Both the position numbers and the translations under genes were made by a program. Shown here piece by piece: positions 34,408 to 43,200 of a stretch of 64,000 nt of DNA. Origin of the DNA: Burkholderiaceae bacterium (GTDB lineage Bacteria; Pseudomonadota; Gammaproteobacteria; Burkholderiales; Burkholderiaceae_E); assembly GCA_027493945.1 (NCBI GenBank), contig JAOSJU010000001.1:1116001-1180000 (forward strand), read 5' to 3'. Under the pieces are notes generated by a model. That model saw nothing but the letters and a program-made list of their open reading frames with translations. It was not told where the DNA came from and did not search any database. Numbering within the stretch: the first letter of the stretch is position 1; every line of letters starts with the position of its first letter.

Positions 34408-35734
34408 GCTGAACCGCCCCGGGAATCGTGGAGGCCGGTTGGTTTAAGTCAGGCCACCACCATGGAGGCCTGATTGGCGAGTTGCCGGTAGTAGTTTGCC
34501 TCAGCCTCGGCCGGCGGGATGTAGCCGATGGGTTCGAGCAGCCGGTGGTGGTTGAACCATGACACCCATTGGAGGGTAGCGAGCTCCACCGACTCCTTGG
34601 TCCTCCATGGGGCTCGCCGATGGATCAATTCGGCCTTGTACAGCCCGTTGATCGTCTCGGCCAGCGCGTTGTCGTAGCTGTCACCTTTGCTGCCCACCGA
34701 GGGCTCGATACCGGCCTGGGCCAGTCGCTCGGTGTAGCGGATGCTGACGTATTGCGACCCCCTGTCGGAGTGGCAAACCAGGCTGCCATCGCGCTCAGGC
34801 TGGCGCGCATACAGCGCCTGTTCCAGGGCATCGAGCACGAAGTCCGTGCGCATCGAACTGCTTACCCGCCAGCCCACGATGCGCCGGGCGTACACATCGA
34901 TCACGAAGGCCACGTACAGCCAGCCCTGCCAGGTCGACACGTAGGTGAAGTCCGAGACCCAGAGCTGGTTGGGCCGGTCTGCTCTGAACACCCGGTTGAC
35001 CCGGTCCAGCGGGCACGGCGCCCGGGCATCGCTGATGGTGGTACGCACCCCCTTGCCACGGCGCACGCCCTGCAAGCGCAGGCGCCGCATCAGCCGCTCG
35101 ACCGTGCAGCGCGCCACCACAATGCCTTCGCGGTTCATTTGCTTCCAGACCTTGTCGGCGCCATAGACCCGCATGTTGGCCTGCCAGACGCGTTCAATGT
35201 GCGCCACCAGGGTGTCGTCACGTTGAGCGCGCGGACAGCGCAGTTGGGGGTTGCGTTGTTGAGCGGCGTGGCGCCAATAGCCTGACGGGGCGACCTGCAA
35301 CACCTTGCAGATCGACTCGACCCCGTAGGCCTGTCGATACTGGTCGATGAAGCCCTTCAGGGCTTCAGACGGCGGTCGAGCTCCGCCTGGGCGAAAAACG
35401 CGCTGGCCAGCTTCAAGATCTCGTTGGCCTTGCGCAGCTCCTTGTTCTCGCGTTCGAGCTCCTTCCAGACGCTGCAGCTCGGAAGTGCTGACGCCCTCAC
35501 GCACGCCGCTGTCGACCTCGACACGCTTGACCCAGGTATGCAGGGTCTGCGGCACACAACCGATCTTGGGCGCGATCGAATCGATGGCCGCCCACAGAGA
35601 TGGGTACTCGCCTCGGTGCTCCAGCACCATGCGAACAGCACGCTCGCGCACTTCGGGTGAAAACTGCTTCGACTTCTTGCTCATGGCTCTATCCTCTCAG
35701 GGAAAAGAGCCTCCTCAAAACCCGGGGCGGTTCA
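34408..35734 (-). mobile_element. IS3-family insertion sequence, 1327 bp
   Basis: The element is bounded by imperfect 26-bp terminal inverted repeats, each starting TGAACCGCCCCGGG (34408-34433 and 35709-35734). Both outer flanks read GTGC (34404-34407 and 35735-35738), giving a 4-bp target duplication, so this is a simple insertion. It lies between the conserved island hypothetical and alpA, upstream of the par operon, and could have changed par expression. Confidence 0.9.
34449..35684 (-). CDS. IS3-family transposase, OrfA and OrfB joined in one frame
   Basis: The N-terminal ~70 residues are OrfA, with the helix-turn-helix for end binding ([20 protein letters not shown]). From about residue 110 on it is the OrfB DDE integrase: [23 protein letters not shown] and [15 protein letters not shown] hold the three acidic residues. 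In IS3 elements OrfB lies in the -1 frame and is reached by programmed slippage. Here one extra base near 35465 scrambles the leucine zipper (expected [20 protein letters not shown], which is present in another frame) and fuses the two frames into 411 codons. This may be a consensus error. Confidence 0.85.
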   Translation of the reverse strand: MSKKSKQFSPEVRERAVRMVLEHRGEYPSLWAAIDSIAPKIGCVPQTLHTWVKRVEVDSGVREGVSTSELQRLEGARTREQGAAQGQRDLEAGQRVFRPGGARPPSEALKGFIDQYRQAYGVESICKVLQVAPSGYWRHAAQQRNPQLRCPRAQRDDTLVAHIERVWQANMRVYGADKVWKQMNREGIVVARCTVERLMRRLRLQGVRRGKGVRTTISDARAPCPLDRVNRVFRADRPNQLWVSDFTYVSTWQGWLYVAFVIDVYARRIVGWRVSSSMRTDFVLDALEQALYARQPERDGSLVCHSDRGSQYVSIRYTERLAQAGIEPSVGSKGDSYDNALAETINGLYKAELIHRRAPWRTKESVELATLQWVSWFNHHRLLEPIGYIPPAEAEANYYRQLANQASMVVA

Positions 35735-35835
35735 GTGCAGTCGCGGAGATTGCATTTGCAATGTCTTTTCGTAGCGATGTCTATTGAATAGAGGTCACGC
35801 CAACAAACGCCACCGAGCGTTCAGGAGTGACCGAC

Positions 35836-36048
35836 ATGTCGCAAGCACCTGTCCTGCCACCGAACGAGCGCCGCATCTTGCGGCTCGATGAAGTCGAAGC
35901 CAAGTCGGGCTTCAAGCGCGCCCACATCTACAGCCTGATGAAGAAGCGCCAGTTCCCCCAGGCGCTGCGCCTCGGCATTCGCGCCGTCGGCTGGGATTCG
36001 ATCGAAATCGACCAGTGGATCGCCGAACGCCTCAACAACCGGACCTGA
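35836..36048 (+). CDS. alpA: AlpA-family excisionase/regulator
   Basis: This 70-residue protein has the MerR-like winged helix of AlpA (ILRLDEVEAKSGFKRAHIYSL, then KRQFPQALRLG and VGWDSIEIDQWI). AlpA proteins regulate or help excision of integrated elements. ATG 35836 is chosen because AGGAG sits 8 bases before it; the in-frame GTG at 35827 overlaps that site. It heads the par operon and ends 42 bases before parA. Confidence 0.85.
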   Translation: MSQAPVLPPNERRILRLDEVEAKSGFKRAHIYSLMKKRQFPQALRLGIRAVGWDSIEIDQWIAERLNNRT

Positions 36049-36090
36049 TCCGCTCTCCCTTGGACTTCCCATTCCCAGACGGAGAGCGCC

Positions 36091-37002
36091 ATGCAGGTTG
36101 TATCCATCATCTCGACCAAGGGCGGCGTCGGCAAGACCACCACCGCCGCCAACCTCGGCGGACTCGTTTCCGATGCGGGCCTACGCGTGCTGCTGCTCGA
36201 CCTCGACGTGCAGCCCACGCTGTCCTCCTACTACGAGCTGGCCCACCGCGCGCCCGGCGGCATCTACGAGCTGCTGGCCTTCAACGAGCGCGACCTCGGC
36301 CGGCTCGTGTCCCGCACGATCATCGCGGGGCTGGACCTGGTGGTCTCCAACGATCACCGGGGCGAACTGAACACCTTGCTGCTGCATGCGCCAGACGGGC
36401 GCTTGCGGCTGCGCCACCTGTTGCCGGTGCTGGCACCCCTCTACGACCTGCTGCTGATCGACACCCAGGGGGCGCGCAGCGTGCTGCTGGAGATGGCGGT
36501 GCTCGCCTCCGATCTTGCGCTGTCGCCCGTGACCCCGGAAATCCTCGCAGCCCGCGAACTGCGACGCGGCACCATGCAGTTGCTGGAAGACATCGCGCCG
36601 TATCGCCACCTCGGCATCGAACCGCCGCCGTTGCATCTGCTGATCAACCGCGTCCACCCCGTGTCCGCCAACGCGCGGCTGATCCAGCAGGCCCTGCGCG
36701 ACCTGTTCCAGGACCACGCCGGCATCCGCGTGCTCGACACCGACGTGCCGGCCATCGAAGCCTATCCACGCGCTGCGACCCGTGGCCTGCCTGTGCATCG
36801 GGTCGAATACCGACAGCCGCTGGGCAGAGTCGCGCCCGCCGCGCTCGACACCATGCGCGCCCTTGCCGGCGAATTGTTCCCGCAATGGCAGGAGCAACTG
36901 GCCCGCGTGTCCGGCCGCCCGCAGCGCCCCTCTGAGATGGGGGAGGCCCCATGGCGAACGCACATGAACTGGCGCGCGGCCACAAGCGGCTGCGCGCCCT
37001 GA
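36091..37002 (+). CDS. parA: ParA/Soj-type partition ATPase of the ICE
   Basis: This 303-residue protein has the deviant Walker A KGGVGKTT at residues 10-17, the DLDVQPTLSSYY switch and LLIDTQG Walker B. It matches the Soj proteins at one end of PFGI-1/clc-type ICEs, which stabilise the excised circle. It is followed by an overlapping small gene and parB, forming one operon with alpA. Confidence 0.9.
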   Translation: MQVVSIISTKGGVGKTTTAANLGGLVSDAGLRVLLLDLDVQPTLSSYYELAHRAPGGIYELLAFNERDLGRLVSRTIIAGLDLVVSNDHRGELNTLLLHAPDGRLRLRHLLPVLAPLYDLLLIDTQGARSVLLEMAVLASDLALSPVTPEILAARELRRGTMQLLEDIAPYRHLGIEPPPLHLLINRVHPVSANARLIQQALRDLFQDHAGIRVLDTDVPAIEAYPRAATRGLPVHRVEYRQPLGRVAPAALDTMRALAGELFPQWQEQLARVSGRPQRPSEMGEAPWRTHMNWRAATSGCAP

Positions 37003-37211
37003 TCGAATTCGCGATCGGCGAAGGTTGGCACGTCAAGCGCACACCGAGCGGGCACCTTAAGTTCACCAAAGCCGGTTGCGCTGCGATCTATACCAGCTCG
37101 ACCGCGAGCGACCACCGGGCGGCCCTCAATGCCCGCGCGCAGATCCGCCGTGCCGAGCGCGAGGCTCGCTTGGCCCAGGCCGCCAGCACGAAGGGATGCG
37201 GCCATGGCTGA
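36951..37211 (+). CDS. Small HicA-like protein between parA and parB
   Basis: This 86-residue protein overlaps parA by 52 bases and parB by 8 bases, so it is translationally coupled to both. The core (WHVKRTPSGHLKFTK, then SDHRAALNARAQIRRAERE) resembles the HicA/dsRBD-like fold, with the histidine in the GHL position. No HicB partner is adjacent. Whether it is an RNA-binding toxin remnant or a partition accessory protein is not known. Confidence 0.65.
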   Translation: MANAHELARGHKRLRALIEFAIGEGWHVKRTPSGHLKFTKAGCAAIYTSSTASDHRAALNARAQIRRAEREARLAQAASTKGCGHG

Positions 37212-38852
37212 GATGACCTCCCAGGACATGGCCGGCAAGCTGCTTGCCGCCGGGTTCGAGCGCAGCGGTCCATCGGCCACGGCCTTGAGCGATCCGATCG
37301 CCGACACGCCGATGGTCGTGACGCTGGACCAGTTGCGCCCTTACGACCACGACCCGCGCAAGAAGCGCAATCCCGCCTACGAGGAGATCAAGGCATCCAT
37401 TCGCGAACGGGGCCTGGATGCGGCGCCGGCCATCACCCGCCGACCGAGGCGAAGATCACTACATCATCCGCAACGGCGGCAACACGCGCCTGGCGATCCT
37501 GCGTGAACTCTGGTCGGAAACGCGGGACGAGCGCTTCTTCCGCATATCGTGCCTGTTTCGGCCCTGGCCCGCGCGGGGCGAAATCGTCGCGTTGACCGGC
37601 CACCTTGCGGAGAACGAGTTGCGCGGCGGCCTCACGTTCATCGAACGCGCCTTGGGCGTCGAGAAAGCTCGCGAGTTCTATGAAGCGGAAAGCGGCGCCA
37701 CGCTAAGCCAGTCCGAACTGGCCCGCCGTCTGGGCGCCGATGGCTACCCCGTGCAGCAGTCACACATCAGCCGCATGGCCGATGCGGTGCGCTACCTGCT
37801 GCCCGCGATCCCGACCGTGCTCTATGGAGGGCTCGGCCGCCACCAGGTCGAGCGGCTGTCGGTCATGCGCAAGGCCTGCGAGCGCACCTGGGAGCAGTAC
37901 GCCAAAGCCAAGTCGCTTCCTTTGGACTTCGAGGGGTTCTTTCAGGAAGTGCTGTCGCAGTTCGACACGCAGGCCGACGAGTTCTCGCCGCAGCGCGTGC
38001 AGGACGAGCTGATCGGCCAGATGTCCGAGTTGCTGGGCATCGACTACGACGTGCTGGCGCTGGACCTGACCGAATCGGAAAGCCGTCACCGTGCATTGGT
38101 CAGCGACCCGACGCCGTCCCCGGCACAACCGACCTTGCCCGATCCCGTGCCCCTGGCGCGGCCGCCACGTGATGCGTCAACGCCCGCGCCGACCGTGGCA
38201 TCCCCTGTGGGACGGCCAGGCGCCGTGCCCCCACGCCGAGGACAACGCGGCTGGCGAGGCGTCTTCGGGCAACCCAGTGGCAGCGTCGGGCGATCTGCTG
38301 CAGGGGCACATCGTCTCGCCGGCACCGACGACGGAGCGACTCCAATCCATCCAGCGCATGGTCGCCGACCAGTTGGGGGATGCGCTCCCGCCCGATTTCT
38401 CGGCCAACGTGCTGCAGTCCATCCCGGTGCAGGCCGGTGGCCTCTATCCCATCTCGGACGTCTGGTACATCGATCCCGGCTTGGACACACCGGACCGGCT
38501 GCGCATTCACATTGCTCAGTTCGCGCGCGAGATCGCGGCCGAAGCGGACCTGGACGGGTGCATCGATGACCGTCCCGATGGCATCGGCTTCGCATGCCGT
38601 GGCCAGGCCCCATCACCGGCGGGCCGCGCCGTGCTGGCGCTGCTGGCGTGCCTTGCGGGCCAGAGCCTCGCCGAGCTTGGCCTGGACAACGGGCAACTCG
38701 CCCTTGATCTGCCGGCACTGCTGCACGGCCAGGGTCAAAGCCACGACGCCACGTGCTTGAGCGACACCGCAGTGGTCAAGCTCTTTCGGCTGCTGCGTCT
38801 GGCTCGGCGCCTGCTGGATTTGGAAGCCAGCACCACGGCTTCCGGGACCTGA
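37204..38852 (+). CDS. parB: ParB-family protein of the ICE, two frameshifts
   Basis: The corrected protein has about 548 residues, the usual length of the large ParB proteins of PFGI-1-class ICEs. The ParB nuclease-like domain (PYDHDPRKKRNPAYEEIKASI, then IIRNGGNTRLAILRE) is at about residues 40-110, followed by a helix-turn-helix (SQSELARRLGADGYPVQQSHI) and a conserved C-terminal half (PTTERLQSIQRMVADQLGDA). An extra base near 37447 and another between about 38170 and 38260 break the frame. Both lie in GC-rich low-complexity text and may be consensus errors. Confidence 0.85.
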
Positions 38853-38867
38853 GCGAGGGAGTCCAGC

Positions 38868-39428
38868 ATGTCTGCACCGCACCCCCTCAACCAGGCCGTC
38901 ATTGCCCAGGCGCTGTATGACCTGCGCAATGGGCAACTGCGGCGCTGCAAGCTGATGGGGTTCGGAGAGGAAGAACTGGACGCGCTCAAGCACCCTGCGC
39001 TGATCAGCGTGCTGGCCAACGCCAATGTGTCGTGGTGTTCGGTGACGGTCAATCGCGAAGTGCTCCGGCGGCTGCTCAAACAGGCGCAGGACGTGGAGAA
39101 GGAGATCGCCACGGTCGATCGCATGTTGCGCCCGGGTGCCAGCACGGAAATGGTGAGCCGCTTTTACGGCCTCACCCACCAGGAAGTTGCGCTGCGGCGC
39201 GAGATCCTCGGCCTGCCTAAGCGCAAGGGGCGCCACCCTGTCTTGGACGAGACCCAAGATACGGAACTGTGGCGGCAATGGAAGGCCGTGACCAGCAGCA
39301 GAAACGTCGATCTGGAGGATGAAACCTCGATTCTCGATGCGGCAATGGACCTGGCCGAAGGCATGTCACTGCCGCTGTCGGTGGTCTGGGCCGCGATCAA
39401 GAACTGGGTCGATCAGGGACTGGGTTAA
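38868..39428 (+). CDS. DUF2857 family protein
   Basis: This 186-residue protein (MSAPHPLNQAVIAQALYDLR at the start) belongs to the DUF2857 family, found between parB and the STY4528 replication protein in this class of ICEs. A possible helix-turn-helix lies at STEMVSRFYGLTHQEVALRR. A regulator or replication accessory role is likely but unproven. It starts 15 bases after the parB stop. Confidence 0.82.
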   Translation: MSAPHPLNQAVIAQALYDLRNGQLRRCKLMGFGEEELDALKHPALISVLANANVSWCSVTVNREVLRRLLKQAQDVEKEIATVDRMLRPGASTEMVSRFYGLTHQEVALRREILGLPKRKGRHPVLDETQDTELWRQWKAVTSSRNVDLEDETSILDAAMDLAEGMSLPLSVVWAAIKNWVDQGLG

Positions 39429-39431
39429 GCG

Positions 39432-40646
39432 ATGGCCGTGGACGACCCCGCACCACGCGCACCGCGCCAAGGCCCCGTCGCCCTCGCCGATCTGTTCGCG
39501 GGCGCCCTGAAGGAACTCGCGCCCCGTTCCAGCGCACCCGCGACCGCACCCAGCGACGGCTTCCTCTTCAGCGGCAACCGGCACGAGAGCGTGCCCAGGC
39601 GACTGTTCCTCGATCGTCGGCTGACGCCGCTGGAACGCAATGCCTGGCAGGTGTTCCGGCTGATGCTCAACCAGGACGGGGTGACCGCGTTCCCCACCTA
39701 TGAGCAGCTACGCCCCTGGCTGGCGTCGATGCCCTGCGCAGGATCGGCTTCGCATGAAACCGTGGCACGGGCGCTGACGCTGCTGCGCCTGACGCGCTGG
39801 CTGAGCCTGGTGCGCCGGCGACGCGACCCCAAGACCGGCCGCATCCTCGGCAACCTCTACGTGCTGCATGACGAGCCCCTGACCCCGTTCGAGGCGATGC
39901 AGTTGGACGCCGACTACCTGGAGTTGGTCAGCCAGGCCCTCGGCCACTCGGCCAAGGCCGTGCAGGTCGTGGGCCTGAACACCTTGAAGGAGATCGCGGA
40001 CGACCCGCTGCTGTCCGGCCGCACCTTGCCGTCGCGGCTGCAGGTGCTTGCCGAGCGCCCGGCGCGCCAGGGCATCGGAGCCACCGAAAGTTATCCACAG
40101 GGGGGAGCCTCCCACGATTCCGAAGAAGGGCCCGCGAGCCTTCTTCGGAATGGCGAACGCCCCTCTTCGGATTCCGAAGCAGGGCCGAAACCCGCGTCAG
40201 ACGCCTCTCTTCGGAATCCGAAGCAGGACCGTACAGTACGTAGTAGTCGTATTGATGAAGTACGTACTACCGCGCGTGAGCGTGAGCAGGCGCGCGCGAT
40301 GCAGGGCATTCGCCTGCCCGAGCGCTTCCTCGATTTGAAAGAAGAGCAGCAGGCCGGCGCCATGGTGGCCTTGCAGCAGGTCGATGCCTCGCTGCGACAA
40401 GCCGTGCTGGACGAATGGGCGGAGCGCTGTCGTGGCAGCGCCATCCGCAACCCGGCCGGCTACCTGTTCGGCATCATCCAGCGGGCCATCCGTGGCGAGT
40501 TCAATGCGTGGGCCAAGCAGGCTGGGTCGGCACCGCCACCAGCCGCCACGCGAGATGCGCCACCTGAGCCCCCACGCAACGTGGTTCCGCCCGAGGTGGC
40601 CAAGCAGCACATCGACCGGCTACGCGAGCTTCTGCGCAAGAGTTGA
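39432..40646 (+). CDS. STY4528-family ICE replication protein
   Basis: This 404-residue protein matches the STY4528 pathogenicity-island replication protein family: a winged-helix N-terminal region (PLERNAWQVFRLMLNQDGVT, then ASHETVARALTLLRLTRWLS), a variable middle with repeated SEEGP/SEAGP and PSSDS-like tracts, and a C-terminal helical block (GSAIRNPAGYLFGIIQRAI). The N-terminal domain resembles plasmid initiators, so it may start replication of the excised element. It is followed by a gap with three copies of a palindrome that could be its binding sites. Confidence 0.82.
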   Translation: MAVDDPAPRAPRQGPVALADLFAGALKELAPRSSAPATAPSDGFLFSGNRHESVPRRLFLDRRLTPLERNAWQVFRLMLNQDGVTAFPTYEQLRPWLASMPCAGSASHETVARALTLLRLTRWLSLVRRRRDPKTGRILGNLYVLHDEPLTPFEAMQLDADYLELVSQALGHSAKAVQVVGLNTLKEIADDPLLSGRTLPSRLQVLAERPARQGIGATESYPQGGASHDSEEGPASLLRNGERPSSDSEAGPKPASDASLRNPKQDRTVRSSRIDEVRTTAREREQARAMQGIRLPERFLDLKEEQQAGAMVALQQVDASLRQAVLDEWAERCRGSAIRNPAGYLFGIIQRAIRGEFNAWAKQAGSAPPPAATRDAPPEPPRNVVPPEVAKQHIDRLRELLRKS

Positions 40647-40697
40647 CCGCTTCGTGCGATCAGACCATGAAGCAGACGCCCATGGCGTTCAGTGGAG

Positions 40698-40713
40698 CTA
40701 TCCCCGGGGATAG
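40698..40713. repeat. GCTATCCCC palindrome, copy 1
   Basis: Perfect 16-bp palindrome CTATCCCC/GGGGATAG, preceded by TGGAG. Confidence 0.8.
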
Positions 40714-40825
40714 TTCGTCGGCGGTGATGGATCTCGGATGCGGGCGGACCAGGCATCGAATGATCGCCCCAGACCGGGCCATCCGCGCTGAGCCCGGCGA
40801 ATCGCTTTCGTTGGCGCTCCATGGA

Positions 40826-40844
40826 GCTATCCCCAGGGGATAGC
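40826..40844. repeat. GCTATCCCC palindrome, copy 2
   Basis: Nineteen-base palindrome GCTATCCCC-A-GGGGATAGC, preceded by CATGGA. Confidence 0.8.
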
Positions 40845-40945
40845 CGTGATGCAAGGTGTAACGCCCTCATGCGGGGTCTGCACGATGCCTTTCTCAGCGC
40901 ATGTCCGTCGTGCTCGGGGCGAACAGCGCTCCATGGTGTTTGGTG

Positions 40946-40966
40946 GAGCTATCCCCGGGATAGCTC
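40946..40966. repeat. GCTATCCCC palindrome, copy 3
   Basis: Twenty-one-base palindrome with 10-bp arms GAGCTATCCC / GGGATAGCTC around a single C. Confidence 0.8.
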
Positions 40967-41084
40967 TCACCCGCGCGCGACGATCACGACGAAACCGGGG
41001 CCTGGCCCATTTCGGTTTGTTGACTGACTGCCTTCCGCTGCATGCGGATGCTGGCGGCTCCCTGTCCACCTGCGAGCGCTCACC

Positions 41085-41885
41085 ATGGCAACCAGCAACG
41101 AACCATTGCAACTCAACCTCGGCTCCCTGCGCAGCGCGATGTCGCTGACGCTGCACACCCACCACGCTTCCCGCATCTGGCACGGCCGCGCCGCCGCCGA
41201 AGGGCGACCTGGCATCGTCGGCCTGAACGGCTACATCGCGGTGATGAACAAGATGAAGCGCGGCTCGGAGCAGGACGACCCGTATTCAGACTGGTGGATG
41301 CTGCGCATCGAGGACAAGCTCGACCAGACCAGGACCACGCTGCAGACCTTGCGCGAACAGGTGGACCAGGCACTGGCGGGCGTGCCTGCGGCATTGAGCC
41401 TGGGCGAGAACCTCAATGTGCAACCCGTCAAGCTGCCGCTGTTCGTCAACGCGCAACTGGGCTTCGCGGCGGTCTATCTGCTGGCCGACTACGACGACAT
41501 CGCGCGCAAGCTGATCCTCGCCCACCACACCGCGCTCATCGACCGCAGCACCTTGGAGCGCTGGCTCAACGAGGGCGCGCACGCGCTGCGCAGCCTGTTC
41601 TCGCTGGCCCAGCAGTACCGCTACTCGGGCTGCACCCGCGACGACTTCGCGGCGAAGAATGCCGCAGCGCGGGCGGCGCTGGAGAAATTCGGCGAACTGC
41701 CACAGGACGTGCTCGAAGGCATGCGCCGCTCGAAGTTTGCACCGCCCATCGTGCGTCGTGGCCTGCAGCAGCGCGGTGAGGGGCCTGCCGCAGCCGTAGG
41801 CGCTTCCCTTGCCAATGGCGACGAAGCCGCTGCTGCCGACTTGTCCGAAGGTGCACCCGCTGTCGGCGAGGACGAATCCGCATGA
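41085..41885 (+). CDS. PFL_4669-family integrating conjugative element protein
   Basis: This 266-residue protein opens with LNLGSLRSAMSLTLHTHHAS and belongs to the PFL_4669 family of ICE proteins of unknown function, always near the replication and SSB/TopB genes. The middle is helical and the last ~50 residues are Ala/Gly/acidic and variable. Its stop overlaps the next start by 4 bases. Confidence 0.85.
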   Translation: MATSNEPLQLNLGSLRSAMSLTLHTHHASRIWHGRAAAEGRPGIVGLNGYIAVMNKMKRGSEQDDPYSDWWMLRIEDKLDQTRTTLQTLREQVDQALAGVPAALSLGENLNVQPVKLPLFVNAQLGFAAVYLLADYDDIARKLILAHHTALIDRSTLERWLNEGAHALRSLFSLAQQYRYSGCTRDDFAAKNAAARAALEKFGELPQDVLEGMRRSKFAPPIVRRGLQQRGEGPAAAVGASLANGDEAAAADLSEGAPAVGEDESA

Positions 41886-42409
41886 GCGATCTGAACCAGT
41901 CCACCCGCTACTTCCGGGGCCTGCAACAGGGTGCCTTCATGCGGCTGGAACACGCGGCCTCTCTAAAAGGCCTTTTAAAGCCTTTTAAAGGTAAGAGGGA
42001 CTTCGAGGTCTGGGCCAGCCAGTGCTTCGCCATGCGCGACGAGTTGATCGGCCTGGCGCAGCGACAAGTGCTGCAACAGGCCATCGGGCATCCCTTCCAC
42101 CTGCTGCCCATCGAACTGGCCCAGCAGACCACTGGCGCGGGAACGACGTTCTTGCGCTGGCGCAGGCACGACCGCTCGGCCATGGGCGTGGCCCTGTGGC
42201 AGGCACTGATGGCGAGCACCAGCACGCCGGTCAACCTGCTGGCCGATCTGCACGCGATCGAACTTCAGCGCATCACGCTGAACATGCAGATCAGCCTGTT
42301 GCACACCTTGGGCAGGCAGGCGCAGGAATGCGCCAGCAAGGCGGCCGAGGCGGAAGACGCCTACCTGCGCCGGCTCACGTCCATCCCCTCTGCAATGCGC
42401 GATCGGTGA
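41882..42409 (+). CDS. DUF3158 family protein
   Basis: This 175-residue protein follows PFL_4669 in coupled frames (ATGA overlap), as in related ICEs. Conserved segments include RRHDRSAMGVALW and LLADLHAIELQRITLNMQ. Mostly helical, with no catalytic motif. An odd tandem repeat AAAGGCCTTTTAAAGCCTTTTAAAGG in the DNA (about 41964-41991) encodes the KGLLKPFKGK stretch. Function unknown. Confidence 0.82.
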   Translation: MSDLNQSTRYFRGLQQGAFMRLEHAASLKGLLKPFKGKRDFEVWASQCFAMRDELIGLAQRQVLQQAIGHPFHLLPIELAQQTTGAGTTFLRWRRHDRSAMGVALWQALMASTSTPVNLLADLHAIELQRITLNMQISLLHTLGRQAQECASKAAEAEDAYLRRLTSIPSAMRDR

Positions 42410-42482
42410 TCGCGTCGGGCACCCCAGCACGCGCCCGACGCCGACGAGGCACGGGTATTTCAACCACCACGGAGATCACACC

Positions 42483-42923
42483 ATGAGCACGCATTTTTCC
42501 GGCGAAGGCAACATCGGCTCGCCACCCGAGTACCGGGAGTTCCCCAACGGCAACGACGAACCGCGGCGCTTGCTGCGGCTGAACGTCTATTTCGACAACC
42601 CCGTTCCCACCAAGGGCGGCGACTTCGAGGACCGCGGCGGCTTCTGGGCGCCGGTGGAAATCTGGCACCGGGACGCCGCGCACTGGAAAGACCTGTACCA
42701 GAAAGGCATGCGCGTGCTGGTCGTCGGCCGCATGGAGCGCGAACCCTGGACGGACAATGAGGATCAGCCGCGTGAGACCTGGCAGGTCAACGCGCGCAGC
42801 GTCGGCATCCTGCCATTCCGCATCGAGTCCGTGGCCCTCAGTCCGAAGCCGCAGGAGGCAGAACCCAAGCCCCAGCCCGCGCAGGAGCCGGCTGCGCCGA
42901 AAGAAGCCAAGCGCAGGAAGTGA
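42483..42923 (+). CDS. ssb: Single-stranded DNA-binding protein of the ICE
   Basis: This 146-residue protein has an OB-fold of the ICE-SSB type (LLRLNVYFDNPVP, FWAPVEIWHRDAAHW, KGMRVLVVGRMEREPW at residues about 30-90) and a Pro/Glu/Lys-rich tail ending KEAKRRK. It lacks the acidic DDDIPF tip of chromosomal SSB, so it may not recruit the usual host partners. It sits between DUF3158 and topB, the normal ICE order. Confidence 0.85.
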   Translation: MSTHFSGEGNIGSPPEYREFPNGNDEPRRLLRLNVYFDNPVPTKGGDFEDRGGFWAPVEIWHRDAAHWKDLYQKGMRVLVVGRMEREPWTDNEDQPRETWQVNARSVGILPFRIESVALSPKPQEAEPKPQPAQEPAAPKEAKRRK

Positions 42924-42972
42924 CCCGGCATGGAGGGCGGTCGCACGTCTTCGCCGCCCTCCATGCTCTCGC

Positions 42973-42995
42973 GAGCTATCCCCAGGGGATAGCTC
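42973..42995. repeat. GCTATCCCC palindrome, copy 4
   Basis: Twenty-three-base perfect palindrome with 11-bp arms GAGCTATCCCC / GGGGATAGCTC around a single A, in the gap between ssb and topB, 205 bases before the topB start. Confidence 0.82.
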
Positions 42996-43200
42996 CATCA
43001 ACGTCCACCGGCTTCCACGCGCTCCCGAAAATCGCGGCTCCCGGCCCGCATATCCCCGGCTGCACGCCATCCCCGACCCAGCCATTCCATCCCGTGAAAG
43101 TGGTCGCCGCCGCATGCGGCTTGTTTGCTGCTGCCTCTGGTGGTGCTCGGCATCCTAGTTTCCAGCAACTCAGCGAACCACGGAAATCGGATGGACGAAC

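Larger units (their letters stand above)
40647..41084. other. Gene-free region with three palindromes, candidate origin or regulatory region
   Basis: A 438-base gap after the STY4528 gene. It contains three copies of the GAGCTATCCCC palindrome spaced about 128 and 120 bases apart and no convincing coding frame. Position next to an initiator-like gene makes it a candidate replication origin or regulator-binding region. Confidence 0.5.
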
